Positions 18,380-27,359 of a stretch of 64,000 nucleotides of DNA are shown piece by piece (positions within the stretch are counted from its first letter, which is position 1; each line of letters opens with the position of its first letter). Origin of the DNA: Pedobacter cryoconitis. Lineage in GTDB: Bacteria; Bacteroidota; Bacteroidia; Sphingobacteriales; Sphingobacteriaceae. Where the stretch lies: contig JAAAFW010000006.1 of NCBI GenBank assembly GCA_019352875.1, forward strand, positions 898,284-962,283, written 5' to 3'. The notes under the pieces were generated by a model, which saw nothing but the letters and a program-made list of their open reading frames with translations, did no database searches and had not been told where the DNA came from. Made by a program: the position numbers and the translations under genes.

Positions 18380-19156
18380 TTAATTCTTGTTGAGCTGAGA
18401 TAAAGATTTTTGCATTTGTGACATCATATTACTTAATGTTTCTATTGTTGGTTCCGGCGCAGGGTCCGGGAGAGAGGTGCTAATAAAAGCTTTAGCTTTC
18501 CATATTTCTAATATATCATCTGCGGGAATGAGATACGGGTCATACAGTTTGTTATCGGATACCAGTTTTAATTCTTTCTTCTCCTTGAAACGGTTACCCG
18601 CACGTTTATAGACAACCCCTTCATTTTTGCTAATAATGATATAGGTTTCGCCCACCTTGACATCGTTCCAGTTGTCCATATACTCACCTATAATAATACT
18701 TCCCGGTTGGATTGGTAACATAGAGTCGCCCATGATTTCAAATGCCCTGAATGTGCCGTGGTTTAGTGCTGGAAGCGGAAGGTGAAACTTAGGTAAATCT
18801 TTGATAAACTCAGGGTCTGAGAATCCGTTTAAATATCCTGCACTCGCTTTAACCGGCACCATTTCAATATTCTCGTTATCCTGGGAATCGACTGAAATAC
18901 TTAGAATTCTAAGGTTAGTGCCCTGGCTTTTTAACTGCGGTTTCCACTTGTCGGTGATTTGTTCATTGATAAACTCATCTATGGTCAGATCGTAATGTTC
19001 TGCTATTTTTTTTAGTAATTCATATTTTGGTTCAGCCCGGTCTTCTTCGTAAGCACCCACTAATGATCTTTTAATCCCCATTATATCAGCGAATTGTTGC
19101 TGTGTGTGGCCGTTTTTCTTTCTAAGGTATTTGAGGTTGCTGGAAATATTAGACAT
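18380..19156 (-). CDS. XRE-family repressor with S24 (LexA-like) autoprotease domain
   Basis: The 258-residue protein joins an N-terminal Cro/cI HTH (residues 5-60: LKYLRKKNGHTQQQFADIMGIKRSLVGAYEEDRAEPKYE) to an S24 peptidase fold. The catalytic dyad is visible as Ser145 in GDSMLP and Lys184 in GVVYKR; a candidate self-cleavage Ala106-Gly107 occurs in VKASAGYLN. Residues 226-258 form a Pro-rich linker and short helix. This is the architecture of phage cI-type and damage-inducible repressors. Three ACTAA-N5-TTAGT sites lie directly upstream between it and the divergent GIY-YIG gene, so autoregulation and control of that gene are likely. Confidence 0.88.
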   Translation of the reverse strand: MSNISSNLKYLRKKNGHTQQQFADIMGIKRSLVGAYEEDRAEPKYELLKKIAEHYDLTIDEFINEQITDKWKPQLKSQGTNLRILSISVDSQDNENIEMVPVKASAGYLNGFSDPEFIKDLPKFHLPLPALNHGTFRAFEIMGDSMLPIQPGSIIIGEYMDNWNDVKVGETYIIISKNEGVVYKRAGNRFKEKKELKLVSDNKLYDPYLIPADDILEIWKAKAFISTSLPDPAPEPTIETLSNMMSQMQKSLSQLNKN

Positions 19157-19186
19157 AAAAATAAAATTAAAAAAAAGTTTGTTTAT

Positions 19187-19267
19187 ACTAAAATAGTTAG
19201 TAATATTGTACCAATAAAGTTAGTAATATTTAAGACTTGTACAAATCTTTATACTAAATTAATTAGT
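19187..19267. promoter_or_regulatory. Three palindromic operators in the divergent control region
   Basis: ACTAA-N5-TTAGT occurs perfectly at 19187-19201 and 19253-19267 and with one change (ACCAA) at 19210-19224. The first two belong to a 23-bp near-identical tandem repeat (19185-19207 and 19208-19230, 19 of 23 bases equal). They lie between the LexA-like repressor (minus) and the GIY-YIG gene (plus). Confidence 0.7.
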
Positions 19268-19288
19268 GGTCCTTTTTAACTGAATGCT

Positions 19289-19639
19289 ATGAAAAAATTC
19301 GTCTATATCGTTACCGACAGAAACAGAAATAGTTTGCATGTAGGTATCAGTGCTGATTTGATTAAAACTCTTGATTTTTATAAACAGATTCCAAGTCTTT
19401 TCTTTGACAGCTCGCAGCATCTGACGAGATTGGTGTATTTTGAAGAATTTAAAACCGAGATACAGTCACTCAATAGATTTAAACTGATCAGCCGTTTTAC
19501 CAGAATGCAAAAAGAACGACTTATACGTTCCTGTAATCCGGATTGGGTTGACCTTACCATAGGTTTAGACTTTGAACATATTACCATGAACAGACCATTA
19601 TCAAATCAGGTGAAGTTGCCACTGGCCATACTATCCTGA
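19289..19639 (+). CDS. GIY-YIG nuclease-family protein, probably degenerate
   Basis: The 116-residue protein begins VYIVTDRNRNSLHVGISADL, corresponding to the GIY...YIG strands, and ends in the RLIRSCNPDWVDL segment that matches NPEW(R/K)DL of the family. The Arg expected in the first helix after YIG is not seen (LIKTLDFYKQ) and the catalytic Glu position reads Asp (NPDW), so cleavage activity is doubtful. It lies divergently from the LexA-like gene behind shared operators and 26 bases before an ORF6N-like gene, suggesting a regulated accessory or phage-derived unit. Confidence 0.72.
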   Translation: MKKFVYIVTDRNRNSLHVGISADLIKTLDFYKQIPSLFFDSSQHLTRLVYFEEFKTEIQSLNRFKLISRFTRMQKERLIRSCNPDWVDLTIGLDFEHITMNRPLSNQVKLPLAILS

Positions 19640-19665
19640 CTGAATTGAAGCTTATTTAAAGAATC

Positions 19666-20037
19666 ATGGTTATACCTTTCCATATTGATAAGTTGAATAA
19701 TGATTACAGGCTGATAGATAAGGTCTATAGCTTGCGAAATCAACTTGTTATTGCTGAACAGGATATCATTGGTTTATTTAATACCAATCACTCTATGGTT
19801 CAGGATCTGATGTTTTTATGTCGTCATAACTTCCCGGATACATGTGCTTTCCTAATCGATAATCTGGAACAGCAATCACTTATAGAACAGGGGTGCCGGC
19901 TTTCAGCTAGTCCATGCAGGTTTTTTACTGAGGAAGGGATTATGTTAATTTGTATATTAATAAATTCTGAAAAAGCAGATCAGATCAGTAATAATATCAC
20001 TCAGATATTTGCTTCTTTGCGGGAAATATCCATTTAA
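19666..20037 (+). CDS. Divergent ORF6N-domain-like protein
   Basis: The 123-residue protein lacks a signal peptide. Its order of segments follows the phage ORF6N domain: SLRNQLVIAEQDIIGLFNT (compare LRGQxVxLDxDLAxLYxV), then RHNFPDTCAFLID (compare RFPEDFMFQL), RFFTEEGIMLICILINSEKA (compare AFTEQGVAMLSSVLxSERA) and ITQIFASLREI (compare IMRAFVxLRE). Identity is low, so this is a pattern match, not a firm family call. ORF6N proteins are DNA-binding or antirepressor-like proteins of phages and mobile elements. It forms a pair with the GIY-YIG gene under the LexA-like operators. Confidence 0.55.
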   Translation: MVIPFHIDKLNNDYRLIDKVYSLRNQLVIAEQDIIGLFNTNHSMVQDLMFLCRHNFPDTCAFLIDNLEQQSLIEQGCRLSASPCRFFTEEGIMLICILINSEKADQISNNITQIFASLREISI

Positions 20038-20038
20038 C

Positions 20039-20078
20039 AAAAGAGGAGGCTCCCAGCGGGAACCTCCTCTTTTGTTTT
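20039..20078. terminator. Bidirectional terminator between the ORF6N-like gene and the PBP1a gene
   Basis: An 11-bp stem AAAAGAGGAGG / CCTCCTCTTTT with a 13-nt loop is flanked by A and T runs. Confidence 0.85.
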
Positions 20079-20094
20079 CTGAGCTAGTATATCT

Positions 20095-22545
20095 TTAATT
20101 ATTTTTGGCTTCATTTTTCTTTCTTTCCTTTTCTTCCTGTCTTTGTTTCCTTCTCAATTCTCTTTCTTCTTTTCTGGTTAAAGGAACCGTTGGAACTAAT
20201 TGTTTGGGCGCGGGTTCCGGAGCTTTTTTCTCTGCAGATTTCACCTCCTCCTGTTTTTCAACTGCTGGCTCACTCTCCGGCACTGGTTCGGTCTGGAGTG
20301 AGTCTGTAACCAGTGTATCTGTTGCCACAGTATCCTGAACGTAAACAGGTGTAGGGCAATTTATATTTCTTGTAATGGGAACAGTTGCTTTTGGAAATGG
20401 TCCGTAGGTGTAACCAGTAGATTTATCATGATATACCTTTTCCATGAATTTGGCGAAAATGGGTAATGCGGTTCTGGAACCTTCTCCAGTTTCTCCATTT
20501 TTGAAGTGTGCTGACCGCTCGTCGCAACCTACCCAAACGCCTGTAACCAGATCTTTGGTAACACCCATATACCAGGCGTCAACATAATCGGAAGAAGTTC
20601 CGGTTTTACCACCAATCTGATTATTGTCTTTCCACAGATCCCACTCCCAGAGCGCTCTGGATGTTCCTCCTGGTTCTTCCATACCGCCGCGCAGCATATA
20701 CAGCATTAACCACGCTATTTCCTCAGAAAGTACTCTTTTGGTTTTAGCCTCAAAATCTTCAATCAGATTATTGTCCTGATCGGTTATCTTTTCTACAAGA
20801 ATCGGATCTGTGCGTACACCTTTATTAAGGAACGTGCCGTACGCCCGTACCATCTCATAAACCGACACATCATTAGGGCCCAGGCTTACTGAAGGTACCG
20901 ATTGAAGCGGACTCTCAATACCACATTCATGTGCCCATTTTACAACATTGTCCCAACCGACATGTTCGGTTACCTGTGCAGTAACTGTATTAACAGACCT
21001 GCCTAAAGCCGCACGTAAAGACATCTCGCGGTAGGAGTTCTCCCAATTTGCATTTCTGGGTTCCCAATACTCGGTTTTACCTTTTTCTTCGTATTTAATT
21101 CTAACTGGTTTATCTACGAAAGTATCGCAGGGACCCATTCCACTTTCCATAGCGGCAAGATATGCGAAAGGTTTAAAAGTTGATCCAGCCTGTCTTTTAG
21201 ACTGATTTACGTGGTCATATTTGAAGAATTTATGATCAACACCTCCAACCCATACTTTAATTTTACCGGTGAAAGGGTCTAATGTCATCATTCCGGTATT
21301 CATAATCTTTCCGTAATATCTAATTGAGTCCAGCGTAGAAAAGAGGGTGTCACGATCGCCTTTATAAGAGAAGATGGTCATTTTCTTTTTCTTATTAAAG
21401 TAGGCTAGTACTGAATCCGGATTATTAGGGTATTTTTTCTCCAGCATAGCGTATATCGGGAGGCTTTTCATAGCTCTCGCCGGATAATCTACCTTGCGCT
21501 TCTCAGAATCCTGCCATGGGTCTTCATTTCCCCATACGTTGTAAAATCGCTTTTGTATTATACGCATTTGATCAGCAACGGCCTCCTCTGCATAGTTTTG
21601 TAGTTTAGAGTCAATTGTGGTGTAAATTTTAAGTCCGTCCTCATAAAGGTCGTATCCATTTTTTTCACACCATTTTTCCAGATATTTTGATACCGCTGCC
21701 CGGAGATAAGAATCGCCGTCACTACCGTCGTCTACCCGACCTTCTTTTAATTTTAAAGGCTCTTTCTTAAATTCAGTCAGTTCAACGCTACTGATATATC
21801 CGTATTTGTTCATCTGGGACAAAGAAACATTTCTACGGTCTAAAGCCCGCTGTGGATATTTCATAGGATTAAACATAGACGTGCCTTTTAGCATACCTAC
21901 CAATAAAGCCGATTCAGGGATAGATAAGGAATCAGTTTGCTTATCGAAGTATACCCTTGCCGCAGTTTTGATTCCGTAGGCATTGTTACCAAATGACACT
22001 GTATTCAGATACATTGTTATAATATCTTCTTTACTGTAATTTGATTCCAGTTTTACTGCTGTCATCCATTCTTTTAGTTTAGTGATGACTGTTCTTACAA
22101 CAGGGATGTGTTTGATAAATCCTTGTGATTTATTGTATCGGGTACGATAAAGATTTTTGGCTAATTGTTGGGTTATGGTACTTGCTCCACGTTTGTCCCC
22201 CGTGGCTGTAGAAACACCGCTTGAGATCAATGAACGAAAATCAATTCCAATATGCTTGTAGAATCTTGCATCTTCGGTGGCAATTAATGCATTGACTACA
22301 CTAGGGGAAATTTGCTTGAATGTCACTGGGGTACGGTTTTCTTTATAATACCGGCCAATGAGTTTTCCGTCAGATGTATATAACTCCGATCCTACACTTA
22401 ATGTGGGGATTTTGATGTCATGATAGGATGGGGAGTAGCCAAAAAGCCAGAGGAAATTGAGTTGTAGACTTGAAAAGAATAAAATTATACAGAATACAAA
22501 TATGGCGAAATAACGTAGGTATTTGTTTTGTATTTCTTTGAACAT
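20095..22545 (-). CDS. Class A penicillin-binding protein (PBP1a type)
   Basis: The 816-residue bifunctional peptidoglycan synthase has one N-terminal membrane span (about 10-36). It carries the GT51 transglycosylase domain with catalytic Glu91 in ATEDARFYKHIGID and RGASTITQQLAKNLY, then the transpeptidase domain with Ser455 in GSTFKPFAY (SxxK), SVNTVTAQ (SxN) and Lys647 in GGKTGTSSD (KTG). All catalytic motifs are intact. The last 80 residues are low-complexity, rich in Glu, Lys and Pro, and probably disordered. It polymerises and cross-links glycan on the periplasmic face. It is transcribed alone, divergent from the barrel protein gene at 22980. Confidence 0.95.
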   Translation of the reverse strand: MFKEIQNKYLRYFAIFVFCIILFFSSLQLNFLWLFGYSPSYHDIKIPTLSVGSELYTSDGKLIGRYYKENRTPVTFKQISPSVVNALIATEDARFYKHIGIDFRSLISSGVSTATGDKRGASTITQQLAKNLYRTRYNKSQGFIKHIPVVRTVITKLKEWMTAVKLESNYSKEDIITMYLNTVSFGNNAYGIKTAARVYFDKQTDSLSIPESALLVGMLKGTSMFNPMKYPQRALDRRNVSLSQMNKYGYISSVELTEFKKEPLKLKEGRVDDGSDGDSYLRAAVSKYLEKWCEKNGYDLYEDGLKIYTTIDSKLQNYAEEAVADQMRIIQKRFYNVWGNEDPWQDSEKRKVDYPARAMKSLPIYAMLEKKYPNNPDSVLAYFNKKKKMTIFSYKGDRDTLFSTLDSIRYYGKIMNTGMMTLDPFTGKIKVWVGGVDHKFFKYDHVNQSKRQAGSTFKPFAYLAAMESGMGPCDTFVDKPVRIKYEEKGKTEYWEPRNANWENSYREMSLRAALGRSVNTVTAQVTEHVGWDNVVKWAHECGIESPLQSVPSVSLGPNDVSVYEMVRAYGTFLNKGVRTDPILVEKITDQDNNLIEDFEAKTKRVLSEEIAWLMLYMLRGGMEEPGGTSRALWEWDLWKDNNQIGGKTGTSSDYVDAWYMGVTKDLVTGVWVGCDERSAHFKNGETGEGSRTALPIFAKFMEKVYHDKSTGYTYGPFPKATVPITRNINCPTPVYVQDTVATDTLVTDSLQTEPVPESEPAVEKQEEVKSAEKKAPEPAPKQLVPTVPLTRKEERELRRKQRQEEKERKKNEAKNN

Positions 22546-22979
22546 ATGACCGGGTCTAAATTTTTGGTTATCAGTTTAAGCAGATCCCCTCTCATGAGGA
22601 GGATTACAAATTAACGCAAATAAATCTCGAAAATTTCAGCCATTATTAAATACGTTTATCAATGATTTATAAGACAGGGAATTTTAAACCAGGCGGGATT
22701 TGAATTTCTTGATGTTACTAATACCGTACAGTCTTGTTTTGATGTTAATTTTAATTAATTAAACTGAAATAGTTTGACTTGCTAGTTGGTTGAATATGCA
22801 GGTTTGTTTAATCATTAGTTCTAATTCAGGTAATTACGGTATATTTATTCTGAACAGAATGAGTTTATTTTTTCTTTTTTGTATAATAATGATATAACAT
22901 TTTCATTACAATAGAAATAATGTATTTATTGATGCAACATAATACGACAAATTGTGTCTGATGATAAAGAACCAAATTT
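22546..22979. other. AT-rich divergent intergenic region
   Basis: These 434 bases separate the divergent PBP1a and barrel-protein genes and must hold both promoters. I see no full TTTG / TAnnTTTG promoter; TATATTTA near 22841 is a 7 of 8 match to the -7 element. No coding frame, RNA gene or strong hairpin is recognised. Confidence 0.5.
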
Positions 22980-25409
22980 ATGATGAAAAATCTAACCTGT
23001 ATGATCATTTTTTCCTGTCTACTGAACTACGTTGCCTATGCTCAGGAAAAACAAGGAGTAATACGTGGCTTTGTTATGGACTCAGTTACCAAGAAGCCCA
23101 TAGAGTATATGACCGTTGCACTTAAAAAAGAAAACACCGTACTGAAGTCAGTAATTGTGGAGGCATCAGGTGCTTTTAATTTCAAAGAAATTTCTTCAGG
23201 CAAATATATTATCACTGCGATAGCAGTAGGCTATACCCCGAAAAATTTCCCGGTAGAAATCACTTCATCTGCAAAGGATATTAATTTAGGGCAAATATTT
23301 ATTGTTGGTCAATCTAACGACCTTAAAGAAGTTTCGGTAACTGCAGACCGGCCGATAATCAAACAAGAAGCAGATCGTATTACTTACGATATACAGGCAG
23401 ATCCGGAAGCGAAGATTATGACAGCGCTGGATATGATGCGTAAGGTACCTTTGCTTTCCTTAGATGCCGAAGATAATATCCAATTAAAAGGCAGCGGTAA
23501 TTTTAAGATTCTCATCAATGGTAAACCTTCCGGGATGATTGCCAGAAGTCCTAAAGATGTACTTAGAAGTATGCCTGCCAGTTCGATTCAGAAAATAGAA
23601 GTTATCACCACGCCACCTGCCAAATATGACAGTGAAGGTTTGGCAGGTATCATCAATATTATTACTACTAAGAAGATTGATAACGGATATAACGGAAGTT
23701 TAAATCTCAGACATCAGGGACCGGTTGGAGGGCCATCAATCGGAACGTACTTTACTGTCAAACAGAATAAGCTTGGTATTACTGGTTATGGAGGTACAGG
23801 ATTTTATAGTTCTCCGAATGTTTTTAGTGAAACTAACAGAACAACCACAGGTGAAGATCCGACACAACTGAGTAATATTGGTTCCAGAAAATTTGATAAC
23901 AATTTTAGATATGGAGGGGCGGAAATCAGTTATGAAATTGATACACTTAATTTAATTACGGCCGAACTAAATCCTTATAGTGGTTATAATAATTCTTCGA
24001 ATGACCAACGTATTTCATTAACCGGGAATCAGCAAAACAGCTCTTATGATATTATAGGGAGAAATAAATACAGGTGGTCTGGGTTTGATGCGACTTTAAA
24101 CTATCAACTTGGATTCAAAAGTGACAAGAATCGGTTGCTTACCTTCTCTTACAAATACACGGATAATTCAAATCCGCAGGATAATGCACTGACGTTTATG
24201 AACAGACAGAATTTTGTTGAGCCGGATTATAAGCAGCACAACGAGAGTAAATCGAGAGAGCAGACTATACAGCTTGACTACGTACATCCCGTGAAGAAAG
24301 TGAATGTCGAAGGAGGTATTAAAGGAATTCTGAGAGATAATAATAGTAATTATGAATATTTAGTACAGGATCCAGCTACAGGTGGCTTTAATGTAGATCC
24401 GGAACGAACCAATAAGTTTGATAATAATCAGGATGTAGTAGGGTTTTATAATTCATATGCCTTAAACCTGGATAAATGGAGTTTTAAGGCTGGAGTACGT
24501 GCGGAGGGAACTTTTGTAAAAGCCAATTTCACAAGCTCGGGTACCAACGTCAATTCCGATTATTTTAATGTTATTCCGACCTTTTCTGTGAGTCACAAAT
24601 TCAAAGATATGAGTAATGTAAATTTTGGATTTACGCAGAGGATTGAGAGACCTGGTATTGACAACCTGAATCCATTCGTTGACCGATCTATTCCAAATTT
24701 CGAATCTACGGGAAACCCTGACCTTGAAGCTGTGGTCAGCAATAATTTCGAATTGACTTACAGTAGATTTAAAAAAGGGAATATCAATATTGGATTGAAT
24801 TATAATTACGCTAACAATACAATACAATCAATCTCAATTTATAATGCGGCAGATCAGATAACGCGTTCGACTTATGAAAATATAGGTAAAAATAAAGCAC
24901 TGACCAGTAATATAAATATCAACTTCCCGATTACACCAAAATGGAATGTAAGTATGAATGGTAACTTCGGATATACTTGGTTGGAAGGTACAATCGACGG
25001 GAAAATAACCCAGAATGAAGGTGTTACCGGATATGGGTATGTAAATACAGGCTATAAATTTGCGAATACCTGGAAAGCGAATGCAAGTTTCAGTTATAGC
25101 GCGCCATGGGTACAGTTACAGGGTAGCTCAAGTTCCAATTATTATATGTCGTTCAGTGGAAGTAAGGAAATAATCAAAGACAAACTGACATTATCAGCAG
25201 GGATTAATAACCCGTTTACCAAATACAGATATTTCACCAGAACTACTGAAGGAGCTAACTTTGTTCAGACCATGAAATACCAGAATTATAACCGGAATTT
25301 TAATGCTAGTCTGAACTGGAAATTTGGTAAGCTGAAAGATGCTATTAAGAAGAGTCAGCGTAGCATTAACAATGACGATGTGAAAAGCTCAAGCAAGTCC
25401 GGAACATAA
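22980..25409 (+). CDS. TonB-dependent-receptor-like outer membrane beta-barrel protein
   Basis: The 809-residue protein has a signal peptide (MMKNLTCMIIFSCLLNYVAYAQ), a carboxypeptidase-regulatory-like domain (GVIRGFVMDSVTKKPIEYMTVALKK), a plug-like region (TADRPIIKQEADRITYDIQADPEAKIMTALDMMRKVPLLSLD, KIEVITTPPAKYDSEGLAGIINIITTKK) and a long barrel (OMP_b-brl_3-type family). It is not accompanied by a SusD gene. Relatives are numerous in Bacteroidota and mostly uncharacterised; the ligand is unknown. A second ATG follows immediately at 22983 and could be the start. A terminator follows. Confidence 0.85.
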   Translation: MMKNLTCMIIFSCLLNYVAYAQEKQGVIRGFVMDSVTKKPIEYMTVALKKENTVLKSVIVEASGAFNFKEISSGKYIITAIAVGYTPKNFPVEITSSAKDINLGQIFIVGQSNDLKEVSVTADRPIIKQEADRITYDIQADPEAKIMTALDMMRKVPLLSLDAEDNIQLKGSGNFKILINGKPSGMIARSPKDVLRSMPASSIQKIEVITTPPAKYDSEGLAGIINIITTKKIDNGYNGSLNLRHQGPVGGPSIGTYFTVKQNKLGITGYGGTGFYSSPNVFSETNRTTTGEDPTQLSNIGSRKFDNNFRYGGAEISYEIDTLNLITAELNPYSGYNNSSNDQRISLTGNQQNSSYDIIGRNKYRWSGFDATLNYQLGFKSDKNRLLTFSYKYTDNSNPQDNALTFMNRQNFVEPDYKQHNESKSREQTIQLDYVHPVKKVNVEGGIKGILRDNNSNYEYLVQDPATGGFNVDPERTNKFDNNQDVVGFYNSYALNLDKWSFKAGVRAEGTFVKANFTSSGTNVNSDYFNVIPTFSVSHKFKDMSNVNFGFTQRIERPGIDNLNPFVDRSIPNFESTGNPDLEAVVSNNFELTYSRFKKGNINIGLNYNYANNTIQSISIYNAADQITRSTYENIGKNKALTSNININFPITPKWNVSMNGNFGYTWLEGTIDGKITQNEGVTGYGYVNTGYKFANTWKANASFSYSAPWVQLQGSSSSNYYMSFSGSKEIIKDKLTLSAGINNPFTKYRYFTRTTEGANFVQTMKYQNYNRNFNASLNWKFGKLKDAIKKSQRSINNDDVKSSSKSGT

Positions 25410-25458
25410 GCTTATATCTAATAAATTATCTTTTTAGGGCTACACACTAAAGAGAAAG

Positions 25459-25490
25459 CCCCTGTCTGATTTAGGCAGGGGTTCTTTTTT
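25459..25490 (+). terminator. Terminator after the barrel-protein gene
   Basis: The stem CCCCTGTCT / AGGCAGGGG (one G-T pair) is followed by TTCTTTTTT. Confidence 0.82.
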
Positions 25491-25743
25491 GACCTGGTTT
25501 ATATCAGGAAAAGCATCCCTAATGTCAAAAGGAAGAGCAGCCTTTAAATTTTTATTAATTGATCTACTTTCAAGAGGATTTCTAATGAATTGTAATATTG
25601 AAAGATTAAAGAGAAGATTATCAGTTAATGCGGAGACGGTTGATGCCTCATAAACTAAAGTAGTATCTGTACCTGAAATTATAAATCGGTATACCTTATA
25701 AAGTCATCCGTCTTTTATTAGAAAGAAGAAAATCCAGGTAAAG

Positions 25744-25776
25744 AAAAAGGGCCGCTCAATTTGAACGGCCCTTTTT
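25744..25776 (-). terminator. Terminator downstream of the SusC-SusD operon
   Basis: The stem AAAAAGGGCCG / CGGCCCTTTTT is extended by an inner TCAA/TTGA stem. On the minus strand it ends in a T-run just beyond the SusD gene. Confidence 0.82.
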
Positions 25777-25794
25777 ATAGAACAAAATCAGGGA

Positions 25795-27330
25795 TTAATA
25801 TCCAGGATTCTGAGGTCTCAGGTTTGGATTGTTACGATACTCAACTGCTGGAAGTGGGAACAATAAATGTTTTTCTCCCAGTACTACAGCAGCGTTGTCA
25901 GCAAATTTGTGACCTACAAAGTTTTCAAAACTATTATTGGCTTCATTATATGCTTTTCTCAATCTGATCATATCAAACCAGGTTACGCCTTCGTAACACA
26001 GTTCATGCCAGCGCTCTTTTAATACAGCATCCTCGAACTGAGCTTGACTTAAACCAGCGACAGGAGCTAATTGAGCCCTTGTACGGATTGCGTTAACTGC
26101 TTCGTAGGCTTTGGCATTCGGCGAACCATCTGCACGATTTTGTGCTTCAGCGTATACTAACAATATGTCTGCATATCTGATTTGCGGCCAGTTCATGCTG
26201 GATTGAGTTGTACCTTCAACGCCAAGTGTACCATTTGCTACAACATCAAAATGTTTAAAGATATACGGTGCGTTTAGTTGTTTCAGTGCCCCGTTTCCAC
26301 CTGTATAATAAGAAGTATAGAAGAATCCCTGGCGGTCTTTTGCTCTTAGATCTCCGGCCTCATAGGAGTTGTAGAATTGAACTGTTGGTACAGTACTTCC
26401 TACTTCATCGCTATAAGCAGAAACATCTTTAAAATTCGGCAGCAGTAATTGTTGCATTGGGTTAGTCTGAACAGCTGCTAAATACTGAATCTGGAAAAGA
26501 TGTTCTTTTTGATTTTTCTTATCATTGTTATGCAAATCTCCGTAAGTATCGAATAAGGTTGCTCCACTGTTATTGATTACATCCAATGACTTGTCGGCAG
26601 CTAGTTTGTAATATTCTGCACCTTTATTTAGCGGAAAACCTGCCATTGTCAGATAGACTTTTGATAACAGTGATTTTGCGGCAGCTCTACTTACGCGTCC
26701 GCTTTGATCTAACCACGGTAAGCCAGCTTCTTCAGCTTCTTTTAGATCCTGGATAATCAGTTTGTATACGTCTTCTGATGATGCTCTTGTTGGATAGAAA
26801 TCAGGAGAAGTTGAACTCTGTGGTTGTGTAATCAAAGGTACGTCACCATATAGTCTTACCAGGTAAAAATATGACCAGGCGCGAAGGAATTTAGCCTCAC
26901 CAAGGATTTGATTTTTACGCGTAGCATCCATGGGGGTGATACCAGGGACTTTCTCTAAAACCAGGTTTGTCTGTGCAATAACGTTATATAAGCCTGCCCA
27001 CCAGTTTCTGATTAGCAAATTATCTCCGGTATAAGATAAACCGACAAGGTTATTGAGGTCAGAGTTTTGCCCTGTTTCTGTTTTCGCTGTTCCGGTAACC
27101 AGTTCCAGCATCGAGAAGTTTGCGGCGAAGATACCAGCACCGCTACCAATGAAACGCGTTTGCGCATATGCAGCAGCAACAGCAGCTTCAGCGTGTTCAG
27201 GTATGGTGTAATAGGTGTCAGGCGTTAAATTTGACGGGTCCTGCTCCTCAAGGAATTTTTTACAGCTTCCTCCAACTACAATCACAGCAAGTAATATGAG
27301 TGTACGTGTATATTTTATATTTAATCTCAT
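25795..27330 (-). CDS. SusD/RagB family nutrient-binding lipoprotein
   Basis: The 511-residue surface lipoprotein has lipobox VGGSC after a hydrophobic leader, then KKFLEEQDPSNLTPDTYYTIPEHAEAAVAAAYAQ, the standard SusD start. Inside are helical TPR-like segments (LGEAKFLRAWSYFYLVRLYGDVPLIT), and the C-terminal part has the conserved RYADILLVYAEAQNRADGSPNAKAYEAVNAIRTRAQL and KERWHELCYEGVTWFDMIRLRKA. It caps the SusC partner encoded just upstream (29-base gap) and binds glycan at the cell surface. The divergent GH125 and GH92 genes point to alpha-mannan or N-glycan as ligand. Confidence 0.95.
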   Translation of the reverse strand: MRLNIKYTRTLILLAVIVVGGSCKKFLEEQDPSNLTPDTYYTIPEHAEAAVAAAYAQTRFIGSGAGIFAANFSMLELVTGTAKTETGQNSDLNNLVGLSYTGDNLLIRNWWAGLYNVIAQTNLVLEKVPGITPMDATRKNQILGEAKFLRAWSYFYLVRLYGDVPLITQPQSSTSPDFYPTRASSEDVYKLIIQDLKEAEEAGLPWLDQSGRVSRAAAKSLLSKVYLTMAGFPLNKGAEYYKLAADKSLDVINNSGATLFDTYGDLHNNDKKNQKEHLFQIQYLAAVQTNPMQQLLLPNFKDVSAYSDEVGSTVPTVQFYNSYEAGDLRAKDRQGFFYTSYYTGGNGALKQLNAPYIFKHFDVVANGTLGVEGTTQSSMNWPQIRYADILLVYAEAQNRADGSPNAKAYEAVNAIRTRAQLAPVAGLSQAQFEDAVLKERWHELCYEGVTWFDMIRLRKAYNEANNSFENFVGHKFADNAAVVLGEKHLLFPLPAVEYRNNPNLRPQNPGY

Positions 27331-27359
27331 GATAATAAATTTAATAATCCGCTATGTAA

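Larger units (their letters stand above)
25410..25794. other. Intergenic stretch with two terminators
   Basis: Apart from the hairpins at 25459-25490 and 25744-25776, the roughly 250 bases between them show no frame with coding character, no RNA gene and no repeat. A 22-codon frame at 25583 has no support. Confidence 0.5.

Noticed and set aside
24462..24827. 121-codon frame antisense to the barrel protein gene
   Set aside because: It is a shadow of the barrel coding sequence with no start signal or homology.
25583..25651. 22-codon frame in the gap before the SusD terminator
   Set aside because: It is too short, with no ribosome binding site, hydrophobic span or neighbouring coupling.
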